A stretch of 64,000 nucleotides of DNA from Puccinia triticina (taxonomy: Eukaryota > Basidiomycota > Pucciniomycetes > Pucciniales > Pucciniaceae), in contig NC_070572.1 of NCBI RefSeq assembly GCF_026914185.1, positions 3,038,001 through 3,102,000 on the forward strand, given 5' to 3'. Positions 23,248 through 34,466 of this stretch are shown here, one piece after another (positions within the stretch are counted from its first letter, which is position 1; each line of letters opens with the position of its first letter). The position numbers and the translations under genes were made by a program. The notes under the pieces were generated by a model. The model saw only the letters and a list, made by a program, of their open reading frames with translations, was not told the DNA's origin and made no database searches.

Positions 23248-24503
23248 TAAAGGTGTAACCCGGGGTTCGGGACGGGGGGTGAGGCTCATCCCGACGCCCG
23301 TATCCGAGTTCACCCGGGTAGACACCGAAACACCCGGGTGTTCCTTTTTTGTTTTGGTGTCACCGACTGCTCCTCAAACGGTGACTCAAACCCTCAGAAC
23401 ATCTCCCTGCAGCGGCAGCACCATGAAGAGAAAGAGAAACCCAGCTCAAACAACGCCCAAGCCGCCAGCAACCCCAGATCCTACTCCAAAAGCTGTGATT
23501 GAAGTCGATGAAGATAGCGACTCAGACCGTGGCAAAAATTCTAAACAGCAGAATTTGCACCGTAGTTGGGTTTGGACTCGTCAGCTGAGTCAATCTCAGA
23601 CCAGCTCCTGTTGCGCCGTGCCTTCGCTTTTGGAGCTAGGGAATCCATGAGGGCTTTGACTGCATTGCCAGCGGTGTGGTAGACGGAAAAGTGGAAAAAT
23701 AAAAAGTTTTTTCTTTGCCACATAATTACTCATACTAGGCCTCAAGATACCATCAAATGGACCCCAGAAATGGATTCTACGGCCAATTTCACCCCTAGTA
23801 CCCACTGGAACGGTCATTACAACCCCGCTGGATAAGAAGTTACACCTCTGTGGACCCCACCAAACACCTATCACACGGCCAGCCCCAGTAACCCAGCTGT
23901 CACCTGCCCCAACCCAAGTTTCACATTAGTACACATATACACATCACAGGATACAAACATAAATCTCCCCATCAGGCTACACTCATTACATATTAACTAC
24001 ATACACTCCTTTATATACATAGTATGACATCATTTACACTGTTTCTGCAGCCTCAGACTTTGTGTATACACTAATTCCCCCTGTATGACAGCTCATGCAG
24101 TCTACTGTCACCTCATGCATGCGTTAGAATGCTCTGTGGTATATTCTGACACCATCCATGCGCCCCTGAGGGGTTATGACATCATTTGTATCTACTCCCA
24201 CCAGCTAAAATCCCTCACCCTGTTGTCTAGATTAGCTGAAACCCTAACCCACAAGCCCCTTTGGGGCTTCCCTTTTTGTCTATAAAAGGAGCTCTCTCCA
24301 CCCCCAGTGGTCTGCTCCCCAGTTCCTCACCCAGAACTCACAAGTCACCCAACACTCATCCACACTCAAATCCTAAAACCCTTATAACAATAAATCAACC
24401 CTTATAACAACCATTCAACCCTTATAAAAAAGTAATTAAAACACTTACACGTTGCCAGTCAAACAGATTTCATCTGGAACAGACCAGACCTATCACTTAA
24501 TAA

Positions 24504-24535
<32 letters not shown>

Positions 24536-25390
24536 GACTGATAACAGAAGGGCAGAGCTTGCAACTCCATCATACCCTTCACCATTCAGCAAAAGGGTTT
24601 CATTACCACTTTTGAGTCTTACAGCGGATCTCTCTTCGTAGTACCCAATACCGGAGTTCTTTGGACAAGAAGGTCAGATAAGACTTTTACATATATTTTG
24701 ATGCTGGTACATGAAATGACTTACAATGAGGAGTAAAGCCATAATACCAACGAAATCCTGCCAATCTGGTGGACAGTTTTCTCCTTTGGAGAGCACAATT
24801 GAGACTATTGCCGCACCTTCCATGACCCATGACAACGGGCTGTGTAATAAGATAGCTCCATGGTCAGTTCACGCCTGTTGGAACCGGATAACGGAACTTG
24901 AAACTTACTTCCACATGAAGCTGAGGAACTGCAAGAACGGATTGACTGATTTCTCTTCCAAAAAATTGGGACCAAATATTCCGCGTCATCACTCGACTTC
25001 AGCGGCATCCAGGCCATTTTTGCTTTTCCTAGAGGTGCAGAGGCTGTGTCAAAGGCTGGTACCAATCTTTTGATGGGCCTATTCTTTGATTGTCTTTTTC
25101 CACCTATTCCCTCTCACAGTTCATTTATTTTCTCTCAATCTCTCTTGGCTTCCACCCCAATACCTGCAAACAAAAAAAAATGCCTGTGATTGTACATCGT
25201 GATAGTATTTCAATGCCAAAATGAAAGCCCTAGGCTCAAAAATTGACGGCAATCGTCCCTCCCCTCCCCCAATCTTTTGTTTCAAGAACACCCGGGTGTT
25301 TGGGTGTTTACAGGGACCCATCCCGTAGACCAACACCTGGGTGGTACCACCCGGGAAAACACCCGAGGCTTGGGGTTTGGGTCACAGCTT
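23248..25390. mobile_element. TIR element with ACCCGGGT-rich ends
   Basis: The direct repeat TACAGCTAAG flanks the block at 23238-23247 and 25391-25400. The left end has GTGTAACCC and the right end read inward has CTGTGACCC. Further in, ACACCCGGGTGTT occurs at both sides (about 23327-23342 and 25288-25303). The subterminal style is close to the hAT element at 13480-17259, so I class it as hAT-like. The middle (about 23740-24560) has a TATA-like TATAAAAGG at about 24283 and AATAAATC-type words, which resembles an LTR or promoter region of another insertion. Confidence 0.5.
23423..23650 (+). pseudogene. N-terminal fragment of a possible transposase
   Basis: An ATG at 23423 opens a basic then acidic peptide (MKRKRNPAQTTPKPPATPDP, later VDEDSDSDRG). 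This resembles the disordered N-termini of hAT-type proteins such as the one at 16890. It stops after 75 residues with no catalytic core. The assignment rests only on composition and its location in a TIR element. Confidence 0.3.
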
Positions 25391-25613
25391 TACAGCTAAG
25401 GCAACAAAGCTTGCGGGCCCGCAAGGCTGAAATTCCGACACACAACATTTTTCATTTCAGCCCCCTCGCCTGCAGCCCACCATTTTTTCTTCCAATTCTT
25501 CCTTTCTTCCGAAGTCTTCCCTCTCTCCACCACCCCATCTCTCTCTCTCTCTCTCTCTCCCCCCCCCCTATTCATTCAAGCGATCATGACTTCTAAACTT
25601 GACATGGAAACCC

Positions 25614-26202
25614 GGTCCCAGATGAGTTCTCCCAAAACTTCTCGGAGTGGACTCTCAACTACCTGAAAATGAGGGACCGCTACAACTACCCAGTCCTCGC
25701 CAAGTGGATCCTGGCTCACAAGGAGCACTGTGATTGGCTCCATCAAACACAAGGGTTCATGGTTACCCTTCGCTACGATATTTGGATCAGGAATAATGCA
25801 TTTGCGTTCCAGGTTGAAGAAGACGGAGAATAATCCTTCTCGGACATCTCCAAATTCAAGCAAGAGACCGCCAATGAAGCAATCTCCACTTGCAGAGACT
25901 TCAACAAAATCGGACTCCTGGACAACCCCTACGCCATTGGAGACGGCAAAGTCGGAGGCGACCCTTTTAAAGGGATCAAACTATTGAAGACCAAACAAGT
26001 CAACCACATCCCCCAATCCTCCCAAACCAAAACCAAAGCAAGCCACAAAGAACCCTCGGTCGAACCATTGTCCCAAGCCCAAGGCCACTCATCACTCCCA
26101 GCCAAACCGGATCAAAGCCGAGGTACGAGAGGAAGTGGTTACAAGGGTAACAATTTCAACCCAAATCACACCGGCGGCAGCATCCAGAACAGAAACCGTT
26201 AA
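25614..26202 (+). pseudogene. DIRS gag-like protein, one in-frame stop
   Basis: The frame reads PDEFSQNFSEWTLNYLK, then RYNYPVLAKWILAHKEH and GFMVTLRYDIWIRNNAF, stops once at TAA near 25831, and continues through NPYAIGDGKVGGDP to a basic glycine-rich tail at 26202. The same pattern (YNYPEFAEWILLHKEN, GFMTAFRYDMIVRQN, NPYAYGAKKFG, arginine-glycine tail) occurs in the split gag gene ending at 45747, so the two are homologous. The protein probably binds element RNA. The upstream part is missing and is replaced by copia-derived sequence. Confidence 0.65.
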
Positions 26203-26600
26203 AAGTAGGTTGCAAATCCCTAATGCCAAGAGTGTCCATCGAGTTTGCCCCAATTATCCCCCCCCCCAATCTTCCTCCGCTAAGACATCACACTAGTATC
26301 CCTACGTTGCCCGAGTTGTTCCCCTTTCTCTTCTCCTCTAATCTTTTCGTCCATTCCCCCCCTCCTTTCAACCCGTGTTTCAACCCAGCCATTCCTTCTC
26401 ACAAACCACCACGCCAATCCTATGAATATACCTTGTAGTAGGAAGCCAACGCCCCTCCCAATGAATTAAGAAAAAATCAGAGTTTCTGACAAAAACCCAT
26501 TTGTCCGCATCACAGATGGGAAACTCAAGAGTGCCCCAACCCCCCTGAGCCCACTGAGCCACCCGTGAGACATAGTTCGAGATAACAAACTCCCAAATGG

Positions 26601-28040
26601 CCCACTAAGGTGACCTGCGAGATGAACATAGCGGAATGGGAGAAAGCACTTGTGCGTGCAGGCCTGTTGGAGAAGTACTTGGACGTGATAACGGGCTTCC
26701 AGGAAGGTTTTCACCAAGGAATTCCTGAGCACAACTTCAGACCAGATGTCCCATTCTACACTCCCCCAAACCATCAAGGGGCCCTCCTGGCATGAGAAAA
26801 AATAGAAGAGACCATTGCAAAAGAGATCGCCGCAGGCAGGATGTTTGGCCCATTCAGCCACAAACAACTCATGACCAGATACAATTTCTTCAGGACAAAC
26901 CCGCTTGGTGCCGCGGTGAACGGCGATGGATCAATCAGACCAATCAATGACCTGTCATTCCCAAGGAACAACCCAGAAACCCCATCCGTGAGTTCTTTTG
27001 TCGATAAGGTAGACTACCTCACTACATGGGACGACCTTGAGACTACCTCTTGTTTCTTTAGGAAGCAAACCCAGCCCTTACTCCTTGCCATCTTTGACTG
27101 GGAGAAAGCGTACCGCCAGATCCCCACAGCCAAAAGCCAATGGAAATACCTCATGGTTAGAGATTTCAATGGAGGCATCCTGATTGAAACACGAATTGCC
27201 TTTGGCGGAGTAGCTGGATGTGGCTCATTTGGTAGACCAGCGGACGCATGGAAGGAATTAATGGAAAAATGAATTTGACCTAGAGCACGTATTCTGGTGG
27301 GTAGACGATAACCTTTTTGTCAAAGGGTACAACAAGTCAAGGAGTTCCTGATGCCAAACACCAAGTTCTCCTACAAACAAGTGGAACACCTAGCGGGTTG
27401 ACTCAATCACGTCTTGTACATCCTCCCCCAGTTGAAGTGCTATCTAAATAGCCTCTACAGATGGATGAATGGGTGGATTCACCGCAAAAAACTCTGGACC
27501 ATCCCAAAAGACGCTAAGACGGACTTAGAATATTGGCTAACAACCCTACTTGGATACAAGGAAACTAGGATGATACAAATCCCGGACCCAGTTGAAATTG
27601 GGTGGGTGGGCAACGCTTTGACAAGTTTAGGAATAGGAGTCCTCATTGGGAAGCGATGGGCCCAATTTCAGCTAACACAGGCATGGGATGTTGTCCCAGA
27701 ACCCAAAAGAGACATTGCCTGGCTTGAAACCGTTGCGATAAGGCTAGGGCTCATTGTGCTACAACAACTAAGCATCCGACCTGGGAAAACCCTCATAGTA
27801 TGGACTGATAACACCACAACTGAAACAGTAATCCGCCAACGTAAGTCAAAACACCTCGCCGTCAACGAAGAGTGGAAAATCATCCAGAAGATGCTAGTAG
27901 ATATGGAGATTGATATAGAGTCCCAACGTGTTATGTCAAAGGAGAATGCCGCCGATGGCCTATCTAGAGGAGACAGATCTAAACACAACAAGCAATATCA
28001 AGTCGCGAGAGTGATCCCCTGGGACCTAGAGCCAAGGTAG
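26601..28040 (+). pseudogene. DIRS reverse transcriptase and RNase H, frameshifted
   Basis: The reverse transcriptase part shows RPINDLSFPRN, the first catalytic aspartate in LLAIFDWEKAYRQIP (about 27090) and FWWVDDNLFVK with the VDD box at about 27290-27320. A frameshift near 27270 and a stop at about 26795 interrupt it. RNase H follows in the frame 27414-28040 with WTDNTTTETV and the DIRS-typical SKENAADGLSRG. The protein would copy element RNA into DNA and degrade the template. Size and motif spacing match DIRS Pol, which lacks an integrase. This copy cannot make a full product. Confidence 0.82.
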
Positions 28041-28205
28041 TTTCAAGTTTTTATTGCCTGATTAGATATTGTTTAGTTGTTTCAGGTTGTGCAACCCATA
28101 CAGACACACGTACCATTTTTTCCCCCTCTCTCCTCTGATGCAACATAAAAACCAAAGCCCTAGAGCAAAACAAAAGCTGGCCTATCCCTCTGACCACCAA
28201 TAACC

Positions 28206-29275
28206 ATGGCGTCATTAGAATGGCTGTCAACCCGCACAGCTTTAGCTGGCAACGGCTCCAACCCCAGAGAACTCACCGCCCAACACAAGCACTACCTGCT
28301 GGGCTACCGTTGGAAAAATTTAGCCTGCTATAATTCTGCTGTCAAAAAATATATCAAGTTTGCTGCCGCCACTGGAAGAACCCCCTTCTACCTCCCCCTC
28401 TCGGATAAAGACATGTTTGATTTCTGCTATTGGGCAGGGAGAACTTTCGAGCCACCGGCTAGCCACAAGGTCTCTTTGGTAAACCTAGCTAAATATCTGG
28501 CAGGAATTCAAATGTGGCACACAATGCACGACGCCCTGTACCCCCAAAACACCAAGAACAAAGTCACCGTCTTCTTAAAGTCTTCAGCTTATATCAACGC
28601 AGAGTCTGCTAGCAAGCCAAAGAAGAAGGCCGTCATGATTAGACACCTTGTGATGCTGACCACGGCTTGGATCAATGGCAATGAGCTCCAATTGACCTAG
28701 CTATTGTTGCCTTCTGGGGTCTAGCGCGGCTCGGGGAGCTCACATACAATGACAAATCCGGCCCACTGAGGAAATTGGTGTCGGTCATGGTCAGCAACGT
28801 ATCCATCAGCTCAACCGGACTTGGGAGAAGGGAAATCGTGCGAATTTGGGGAGCCAAGACGGCTGAACCAGGCGAAATTCAGAAGTTGAACCTCATCAGA
28901 ATGAAACTTATGCTATGTCCTATCCTCGCTCTGGAAAGAAGGATAAAAGACACTAAAGGCAGAGATACCTCTCTCTTTGGATACTGGGAAGCCGGTGAAC
29001 GCATACACATCACCAAACCCGCTGCCTGCCACGCCCTCACGCAATTCTGGAACACCAACGGATGCCCAGGGATCTCAGGACACTCCTTCAGAGTCAGAGG
29101 CGCCTCCCTTTGACACATCACTGGAGTTGTTAAAGAAGAGCTGTGCTGGCTTGGCAGGTGGAACTCAGACTGCTACAAGCTATACCTTTGGGATTACTCG
29201 GCAGAAGACATAGCAGATACTAAAACCATCATGCACAAGCTCCAAGATTGTTGGAAAAAGTGAAATCAACCTTGA
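28206..29275 (+). pseudogene. Tyrosine recombinase of the DIRS element
   Basis: The start is an ATG preceded by ACC at 28206. The N-terminal core-binding half is intact to about 28695. A frame change there (QLT followed by a stop, versus LAIVAFWGLARLGELTY in the next frame) breaks it. The catalytic residues are visible: arginine in ARLGELTY, the H-x-x-R box in GHSFRVRGAS and the tyrosine context GRWNSDCYKLYLWDYS. A stop at about 29111 lies between the last two. The enzyme would insert a circular DNA intermediate. It follows the RT block by about 165 bases, as in other DIRS elements. Confidence 0.82.
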
Positions 29276-29859
29276 TTGACATTCAGCCCCACTTTCAGTG
29301 TTAAATGCAGCCAACCAAGGGCGCCTGGCTCCGGCCACTAGCCGGAAAATTGGGTCTAGCACCCTTGCCCTCACACCTCCGGTGTCTTTCTGCTCCGGGA
29401 GGTCCCGCTCCACTGTCCTCTCCTCCCTCGGGAGCTCCACGCAGACAAGTCTTCCCTCCTGGATAACTTAATGCTGGAGCAACCTAAAGAGAGATCAACA
29501 CAGTGAGTCGGGAACAAAAACCTCCCCTGACCCACACACAGGAGCCTTGGGAAACCACTCCCTGGTTTCTGGGGCTCCCTAAATGTGAGCTGAACACGCG
29601 GGTGTCAACCAAGTGATAGCATCCCCTGTAAGGGCTAGCTGTGCCCGCAGGCTAACAAGTCTAACAAGACCAGTGCGGCATCTGCGGGAACTACTGCGGT
29701 GTGCCTTAGCCGCAGTCCGCTAGGCCTTCCCCACCGACATACGCCCTCCCTGAGGCGCCTAGGTAAAAATGGATCTGTTGGAAGGAGAGTCCCCAGTACC
29801 TCAAGAAAATTTTGGGGAGGTAATAATTACCCCCTTCAACAATTTATAGAAAAAAACTA

Positions 29860-29990
29860 ACAGAAAAGATAGGTCTTCTTGAGCAGTGCGCGAAGAGCCG
29901 TGGCAGAAGCGCGCACTGGGGGCGGGACGTCGAGACAACGACCCTCACAGTGTGCAAAGAGTTTTTGGCAGTGCGCAAAGTAAGTCCGTA
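29860..29990. mobile_element. Short relative of the terminal foldback element
   Basis: The right side reads GTGTGCAAAGAG then GCAGTGCGCAAAGTAAGTCC, nearly the same as the ends of the foldback element at 63208-63965. The left side has the inverted words GCAGTGCGCGAAGAGC. It looks like an internally deleted or decayed copy. Confidence 0.5.
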
Positions 29991-30050
29991 TATAGATTTT
30001 TTTTTTGAAGAGGTAAATAATAATTTCTGTTTCAATTGACACAAGAATTA

Positions 30051-30244
30051 GGGTGTTCAAAGTTGACTTGCATAAAATCATAACACCATAAATCATAAAA
30101 TTCTGAGGTGAAAAAAATATGTACACCCAAACACTCAAATTAGAGCAACATTTCTAAGATGGTACATATGAAATGATCATTTGAAAGTTTTATGATTTTA
30201 TGATTTTATGTAATGAAAATTTTATGATTCCAACTTTGAACACC
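30051..30244. mobile_element. MITE with GGGTGTTCAAAGTTG ends
   Basis: GGGTGTTCAAAGTTG on the left and CAACTTTGAACACC on the right are inverted. The body is A/T-rich with repeated TTTTATGATT words and no coding. The ends resemble those of the MITE at 8044-8193, so the two may be one family. The short duplication TTA is possible. Confidence 0.6.
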
Positions 30245-30560
30245 TTAAATATAAGGAAACCGTTGACTAACAGAAGACATTTCGTTGAATTTTTTTACAG
30301 CCATTTTGAGTGGCTGGGCAGCTTTCTATGAGCTCATACTGCGATGATGGAGAAGATGAAGAAGAGGCTGATGCTGATGTTGTTGCAGGGTTATCTTTTT
30401 TCAAGACTGATGAGAACGTTCTTAACCGCTTGGATGAGTTGTGGATGGTTGTGTCATGTGGTTGTGGTGTGGATTAGTCCGGCTGAGTTCCGGATAAGTG
30501 TGACATTGATGGCTGGCTGACTTGGAATTGGCCTGGGCTCATCTGGGCGGGGGCTGTGAC

Positions 30561-30672
30561 CTGCTGTGACAGGACTGCTGACAGGGCTTGTGAAACTATC
30601 CAAGCCTGAAACAAGACTGCTGTGACAGGACTGCTGACAGGGCTTGTGAAACTATCCAAGCCTGAAACAAGC
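30561..30672. repeat. Tandem duplication, two units of 56 bp
   Basis: CTGCTGTGACAGGACTGCTG begins both units, at 30561 and 30617, and both end CCAAGCCTGAAACAAG. The copies are essentially identical, so the duplication is recent. Confidence 0.85.
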
Positions 30673-30767
30673 GAATCTGATACTCCAAGATTGTTTCAAA
30701 GTTCGAGTCGGAACACCCTCCCACAGTTTTCTTCCGATACATATTTAGTTCTGGAACACCCAGCAAC

Positions 30768-31040
30768 GTGTATGTAGGCGCGTATCAGGATCTGATGGAC
30801 CCTGATGGACCATACATCCAGCTTCCATCATATGAACCTAGCCCGACCGGTCGAGATTTCCTCGCCATCGAAACTCACGATCAGCCGCGTCAGTCCTCTA
30901 AACTTTCTTTACAAGCTTCAAGTTCGGGAGTGCTGATTGGTTGCCAATTTCCTTTCTTTTTTGTTATAGGTTTCCTGTCCATCGCGCGATTCATCTCTTT
31001 CGCTATCTGTTTGACTCGACCACCCCCCTGGTTGCAGGTA
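30768..31040 (+). other. Possible exon with a membrane segment
   Basis: The frame has MDPDGPYIQLPSYEPSPTG and a hydrophobic run (CQFPFFFVIGFLSIARF) long enough to span a membrane, and ends near a GTACGG that could be a splice donor. It lies upstream of the RING gene on the same strand. It could be a separate small gene or a 5' exon. I have no family match. Confidence 0.25.
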
Positions 31041-31431
31041 CGGCCAATCATACTTTCTTTCAAGTTTCGTGATCAATTAATCTGACTTTCATCCTTCTTA
31101 TTCTTGAAATAGTTTCCCACAAGGTGAATAGTGTGTGCTGGTGGAAACTTCTTGTCGGGTGCGACAACCATAAAATCCTACCAACAGGTGCAATCCCTCT
31201 GCAAAATCTATCAAAGAATACATCATCTTAACACTACTCACACAATCTGAAACCCTGACAGAACTTATCACGCATTTGAAGAATAAAAATCCCTTGAATT
31301 ATTGCGATGGCTGCGTGGTTATTATGGCTATTAGTTAAGCGCTCTTCATTCCATCAAGAAATATTGGGATTATAATCTTTGAATTATACCACTCATTATT
31401 GAATTTCTAGCTTGCTGGGTACAGCTTACAG

Positions 31432-32260
31432 ATGGAGCATGCAGGAGGATTTACACATAACTCAGACATTGGACCCGCTATACAGCTCTCTAGCCACTCC
31501 GACACAGCTGACAACTACCGAGGTCACATCATCGTGGATATACCTCAAGAATTCCTCGATAATGTGAGTGCTTTTTGTTGGCAAGATTGAGCCTTAAACT
31601 TCCTGATTCTTGCGAGCTGAATTTTATTTTTTATTGAATTGAGGAGGGCAGCAGCCCGAGGTATCTTTGAGCAGGGCATCTTCACAAACTTCCATCCACG
31701 CACCCACTGTTTCCGCAAGCACTACTGGTGAAGTGAAACACATTACCATCCGCCCTGATGACGAATGTGGGATTTGCCTCGAACCACTCCTTGAGATAAT
31801 AGAGGCCCACAAAGCAGAACTAAAGGCCAAAAAACTAGAAGAGGCCAAGGAACCAGAGACAAACAACCTAGAATTAGAGGCCAAAAAACCGGAGGTCGAA
31901 GAACCAGGCGCCGACGCCAAAATGTCAGATGCCCAAATACTAGAGGCCAAAAACCCAGAGGCCGAAGAACAAGAGACAATAATTACAACACTTCAAGTAT
32001 GCAGGCATTCATTTTGTACCAAATGCATTAATGAATGGTTCCTAAAACAGTCTAGCTGTCCAGTTTGCCGAAAAATTGATCCTCACGCAAAAGCATCCAG
32101 ACCTCCAGCGTCAGTTGCTCCGGGCTCAGATGTGCTAACCCAAATCCAACCACTTTGGCAAAGACCGGCAGTTAGGCTAACCAGAGGTGACTGGTGTAAA
32201 TTGGCTGCCATTGTCATAATTGGTTACACGGCCATAGCGTTGGGGATTCTTAAACTGTAA
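31432..32260 (+). CDS. RING-finger protein with C-terminal membrane segment
   Basis: The protein is probably an E3 ubiquitin ligase anchored in a membrane. Exon 1 is 31432-31563 and begins MEHAGGFTHNS. The intron 31564-31651 starts gtgagt and ends cag (31654 is an alternative acceptor in the same frame), and the frame continues to the TAA ending at 32260. The RING ligands are CGICLEPL, then CRHSFCTKCINEW and CPVCRK. Between the first and second ligand pairs lies an unusual insertion of about 65 residues, rich in glutamate and lysine, with repeated LEAKxPE-like units. A hydrophobic stretch (LAAIVIIGYTAIALGIL) closes the protein. No break is visible, so it is likely a functional host gene. Further 5' exons are possible because a splice-acceptor-like TTACAG directly precedes the ATG. 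Confidence 0.75.
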
Positions 32261-32437
32261 GTTGTTTAGTTATATTTTAAATCAACTTTTGACTTGAAAT
32301 GCTTCTTATGCACCTGTTTCAACCCCAGTAACCATGTTTACTAATTATAGCAAGGGAACATGAAACTTCAGTGGCTGTAACTCTTTCCCACCTCCTACCC
32401 AGCCACAATTTTGTGACATTGAAATCTATATTACTAC

Positions 32438-33154
32438 CAGTGGTGGGCAGATACATCACAGGGGCAATTTTGGATACCGTAACTATTTTTAGTTATCCAT
32501 GTCTGCCCTCCGGGATAACGTACATTATTTTTACTGTATCATAATGTCACGTAACCCACAGATGGGGTACTGTTTTTGCAGCCATGTTAACATAACTTTG
32601 CCATGAATCAGGCGCGGTTAACGTAATTTTGGGGCGTTACCATATCTGTGACGTCAAAAAACCCCTTTTAATACAAGTGTTGGGGCACCCTCAGCTACAT
32701 AGGGGACTGGCTACCCCCTCCCAGGGTGGGAGTTGAACGCGCAACATACACAGAAGCTGGCAGGCACCTAACCAACCCCTTACCAGCTGGCACTACGGGC
32801 AACTAGGTGTCGTTGCGGCCCGCAGCGTCACCTGACATTGCATTTGGGGTTGCGGCCGCAGTGACTGCGCCTACTTGCGCAGTCACGCGGGCTTGCAACG
32901 ACAGGGTGACGCTCCATCCCGCAGCAACAGCTACATGCCTGTAGTGTGGTCTAATTCACACTTGTTTGACTCCGGATAACGGAGCAACTCAACCATTACA
33001 ATATCCAATATCGTAACTTAAACTGCGTTATCCAATTTTGCAAATTGGATAACGTAACTCAGCCACCAGTTATTGGTAACTGGGCGGTAACATAATTGTA
33101 AAGTTTACGTTACGGGCAGAGTTATCCAAATTGATAATGTATCTGCCACCGCTG
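32438..33154. mobile_element. Non-autonomous hAT element
   Basis: The left end CAGTGGTGGGCAGATACAT and the right end ATGTATCTGCCACCGCTG are inverted, and CAGTGGTGG is a common hAT terminus. The duplication TTACTAC (32431-32437 and 33155-33161) flanks the element and extends by a further C on the right. Internal inverted words TTATCCAAATT and GTTACG are scattered. A tRNA-like module is inside. No transposase is encoded. Confidence 0.8.
32711..32810 (-). repeat. tRNA-like module inside the hAT element
   Basis: On the minus strand GTGCCAGCTGGTAAGG resembles an A box region and GCGTTCAACTCCC a B box. A GC-rich hairpin-like stretch follows at 32810-32920. The fold is not a standard cloverleaf. 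It is probably a SINE fragment or captured pol III promoter. Confidence 0.4.
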
Positions 33155-33249
33155 TTACTACCAGAAAGTTTGCATCCAATTCTTCAGACAGTTCTAGTGT
33201 GGAATGGGTATCTGTAACAACTCTGGTTTGTTATTACAGCTAGAGCTGG

Positions 33250-34378
33250 GCTAAACAAACCTGTTACATGTACCTGCTATGTGCTGGCAGCTACAACACC
33301 CCAACAGCTGCGCTTTGCTGACAAAAGTGCCAAAATAGTAAAGTGCAGTGGCCATCCGCTTTTCATGGTGCCAAAAAGCAATAGCTTCAGCGGCCAGGCG
33401 CTATTTTCAGTGTCAGCACAGCGAAAAAACTGCTGTGCAGATTTTGATCCTCAGTTAGCAAAGCATTTTTTTTCCTGCTTTTGCTGCAAAATAGCACAGC
33501 AAAAGCGCGGCAGCGTCTGGAGGCGCTTTTCTTCACTTGTTGCTGCAGAAAGAGTTTCTAGCGCAGAGCGCTGCGGCGCTTGGGCCCACTAAGCCTCCTT
33601 TTGCTTAGAATAGCAATGATAGCGCAAGAAAAACCGCCGTTTTGTGTGCTGTGGAGTCCAAATTTTACGTTGGAGCAACCACAAGATGTGCAGCAGTGAA
33701 AAAATTGACCACTTTTCAGCAATCCTCACCACTTTTCAGTGCTCAGCGCTCTTGTCAGCAACGTTGGCCGCTTTTCAGCGTGCAGTGCAGCGGTTTTCTG
33801 CTGGTTCAGCGGTCAGCACAGCGGTTTTCTGCTGCAGGCCGCTGAAATCTTGTCTTTTTCCCCCCTCAGATCAATCTGGGAAAAGCACAGCAAGTAGCAG
33901 AAACACCAAGAAACTACCAAATTATTGATATCTGGCAAATGAAAACAATGCAAACATTACGCTAAATGTAATTAGGGCCACTAAAAAAGTAGTGTAGCGC
34001 TTGCCCCTAATAATCTGGGCAGTTAGCAATAGCGGTAGCGGTCCAGCGCTACATATAGTGCGTAGCCTAGTGACACCCTTGCTACACCATTTCCCTCCTC
34101 CGTGTAGTTTAGCGTTTTGAAGGCACTGACACTAAAAATAGCTGTATTTTAGGGCCAAAGCTGCTACACCCGCTAAAACATTGCAACATGCCAGTTTAGC
34201 GGGATGAACGCTAATCATTCAGATTAGCGCACATTAGCACAGTAATTAGCGCATCAATAATGGGGCTAATGCACATCCTGCTAAATCTTTAACTTAGCCC
34301 AAACATTAGGGCATCAATAGCTTATATATAGATTCTGGAGCTGGAGGTCTAGTTTTTTCCCAGATTAGATAATTACCA
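33250..34378. other. Low-complexity repeat region (CAGCGG and AGCGCTA words)
   Basis: From 33280 to 33850 the sequence is dense in CAGCGG, TTTTCAGCG and GCTGCAG words. From 33940 to 34330 it is dense in TAGCG, GCTAA and GCGCTA words in both orientations. These look like interiors of TIR elements, but I could not match a clean pair of ends. No gene is visible. Confidence 0.4.
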
Positions 34379-34466
34379 CCAATTATTCAATAATTACTGC
34401 CAATTATTCAATAATTACTGCCAATTATTCAATAATTACTGCCAATTATTCAATAATTACTGCTAA
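34379..34466. repeat. 21-bp tandem repeat, four units
   Basis: The unit CAATTATTCAATAATTACTG, plus one base, repeats four times with almost no change. It is A/T-rich and non-coding. Confidence 0.88.

Larger units (their letters stand above)
25568..29830 (+). mobile_element. DIRS-like tyrosine-recombinase retrotransposon, degraded
   Basis: Three coding blocks lie in the expected order: a gag-like protein, a reverse transcriptase with RNase H, and a tyrosine recombinase. DIRS elements insert by recombination through a circular intermediate instead of an integrase. The left edge carries 43 bases identical to the copia gag at 35358-35400. The right part from 29276 to 29830 is GC-rich, non-coding and contains short inverted GGGAGGTCCC-type words, which may be the split terminal repeats. 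Stops and frameshifts make the copy inactive. Confidence 0.8.

Noticed and set aside
23111..23650. 179-residue protein as a host gene
   Set aside because: It crosses the left boundary of a TIR element and is glycine- and proline-rich without a domain; only the short part from 23423 has a plausible start.
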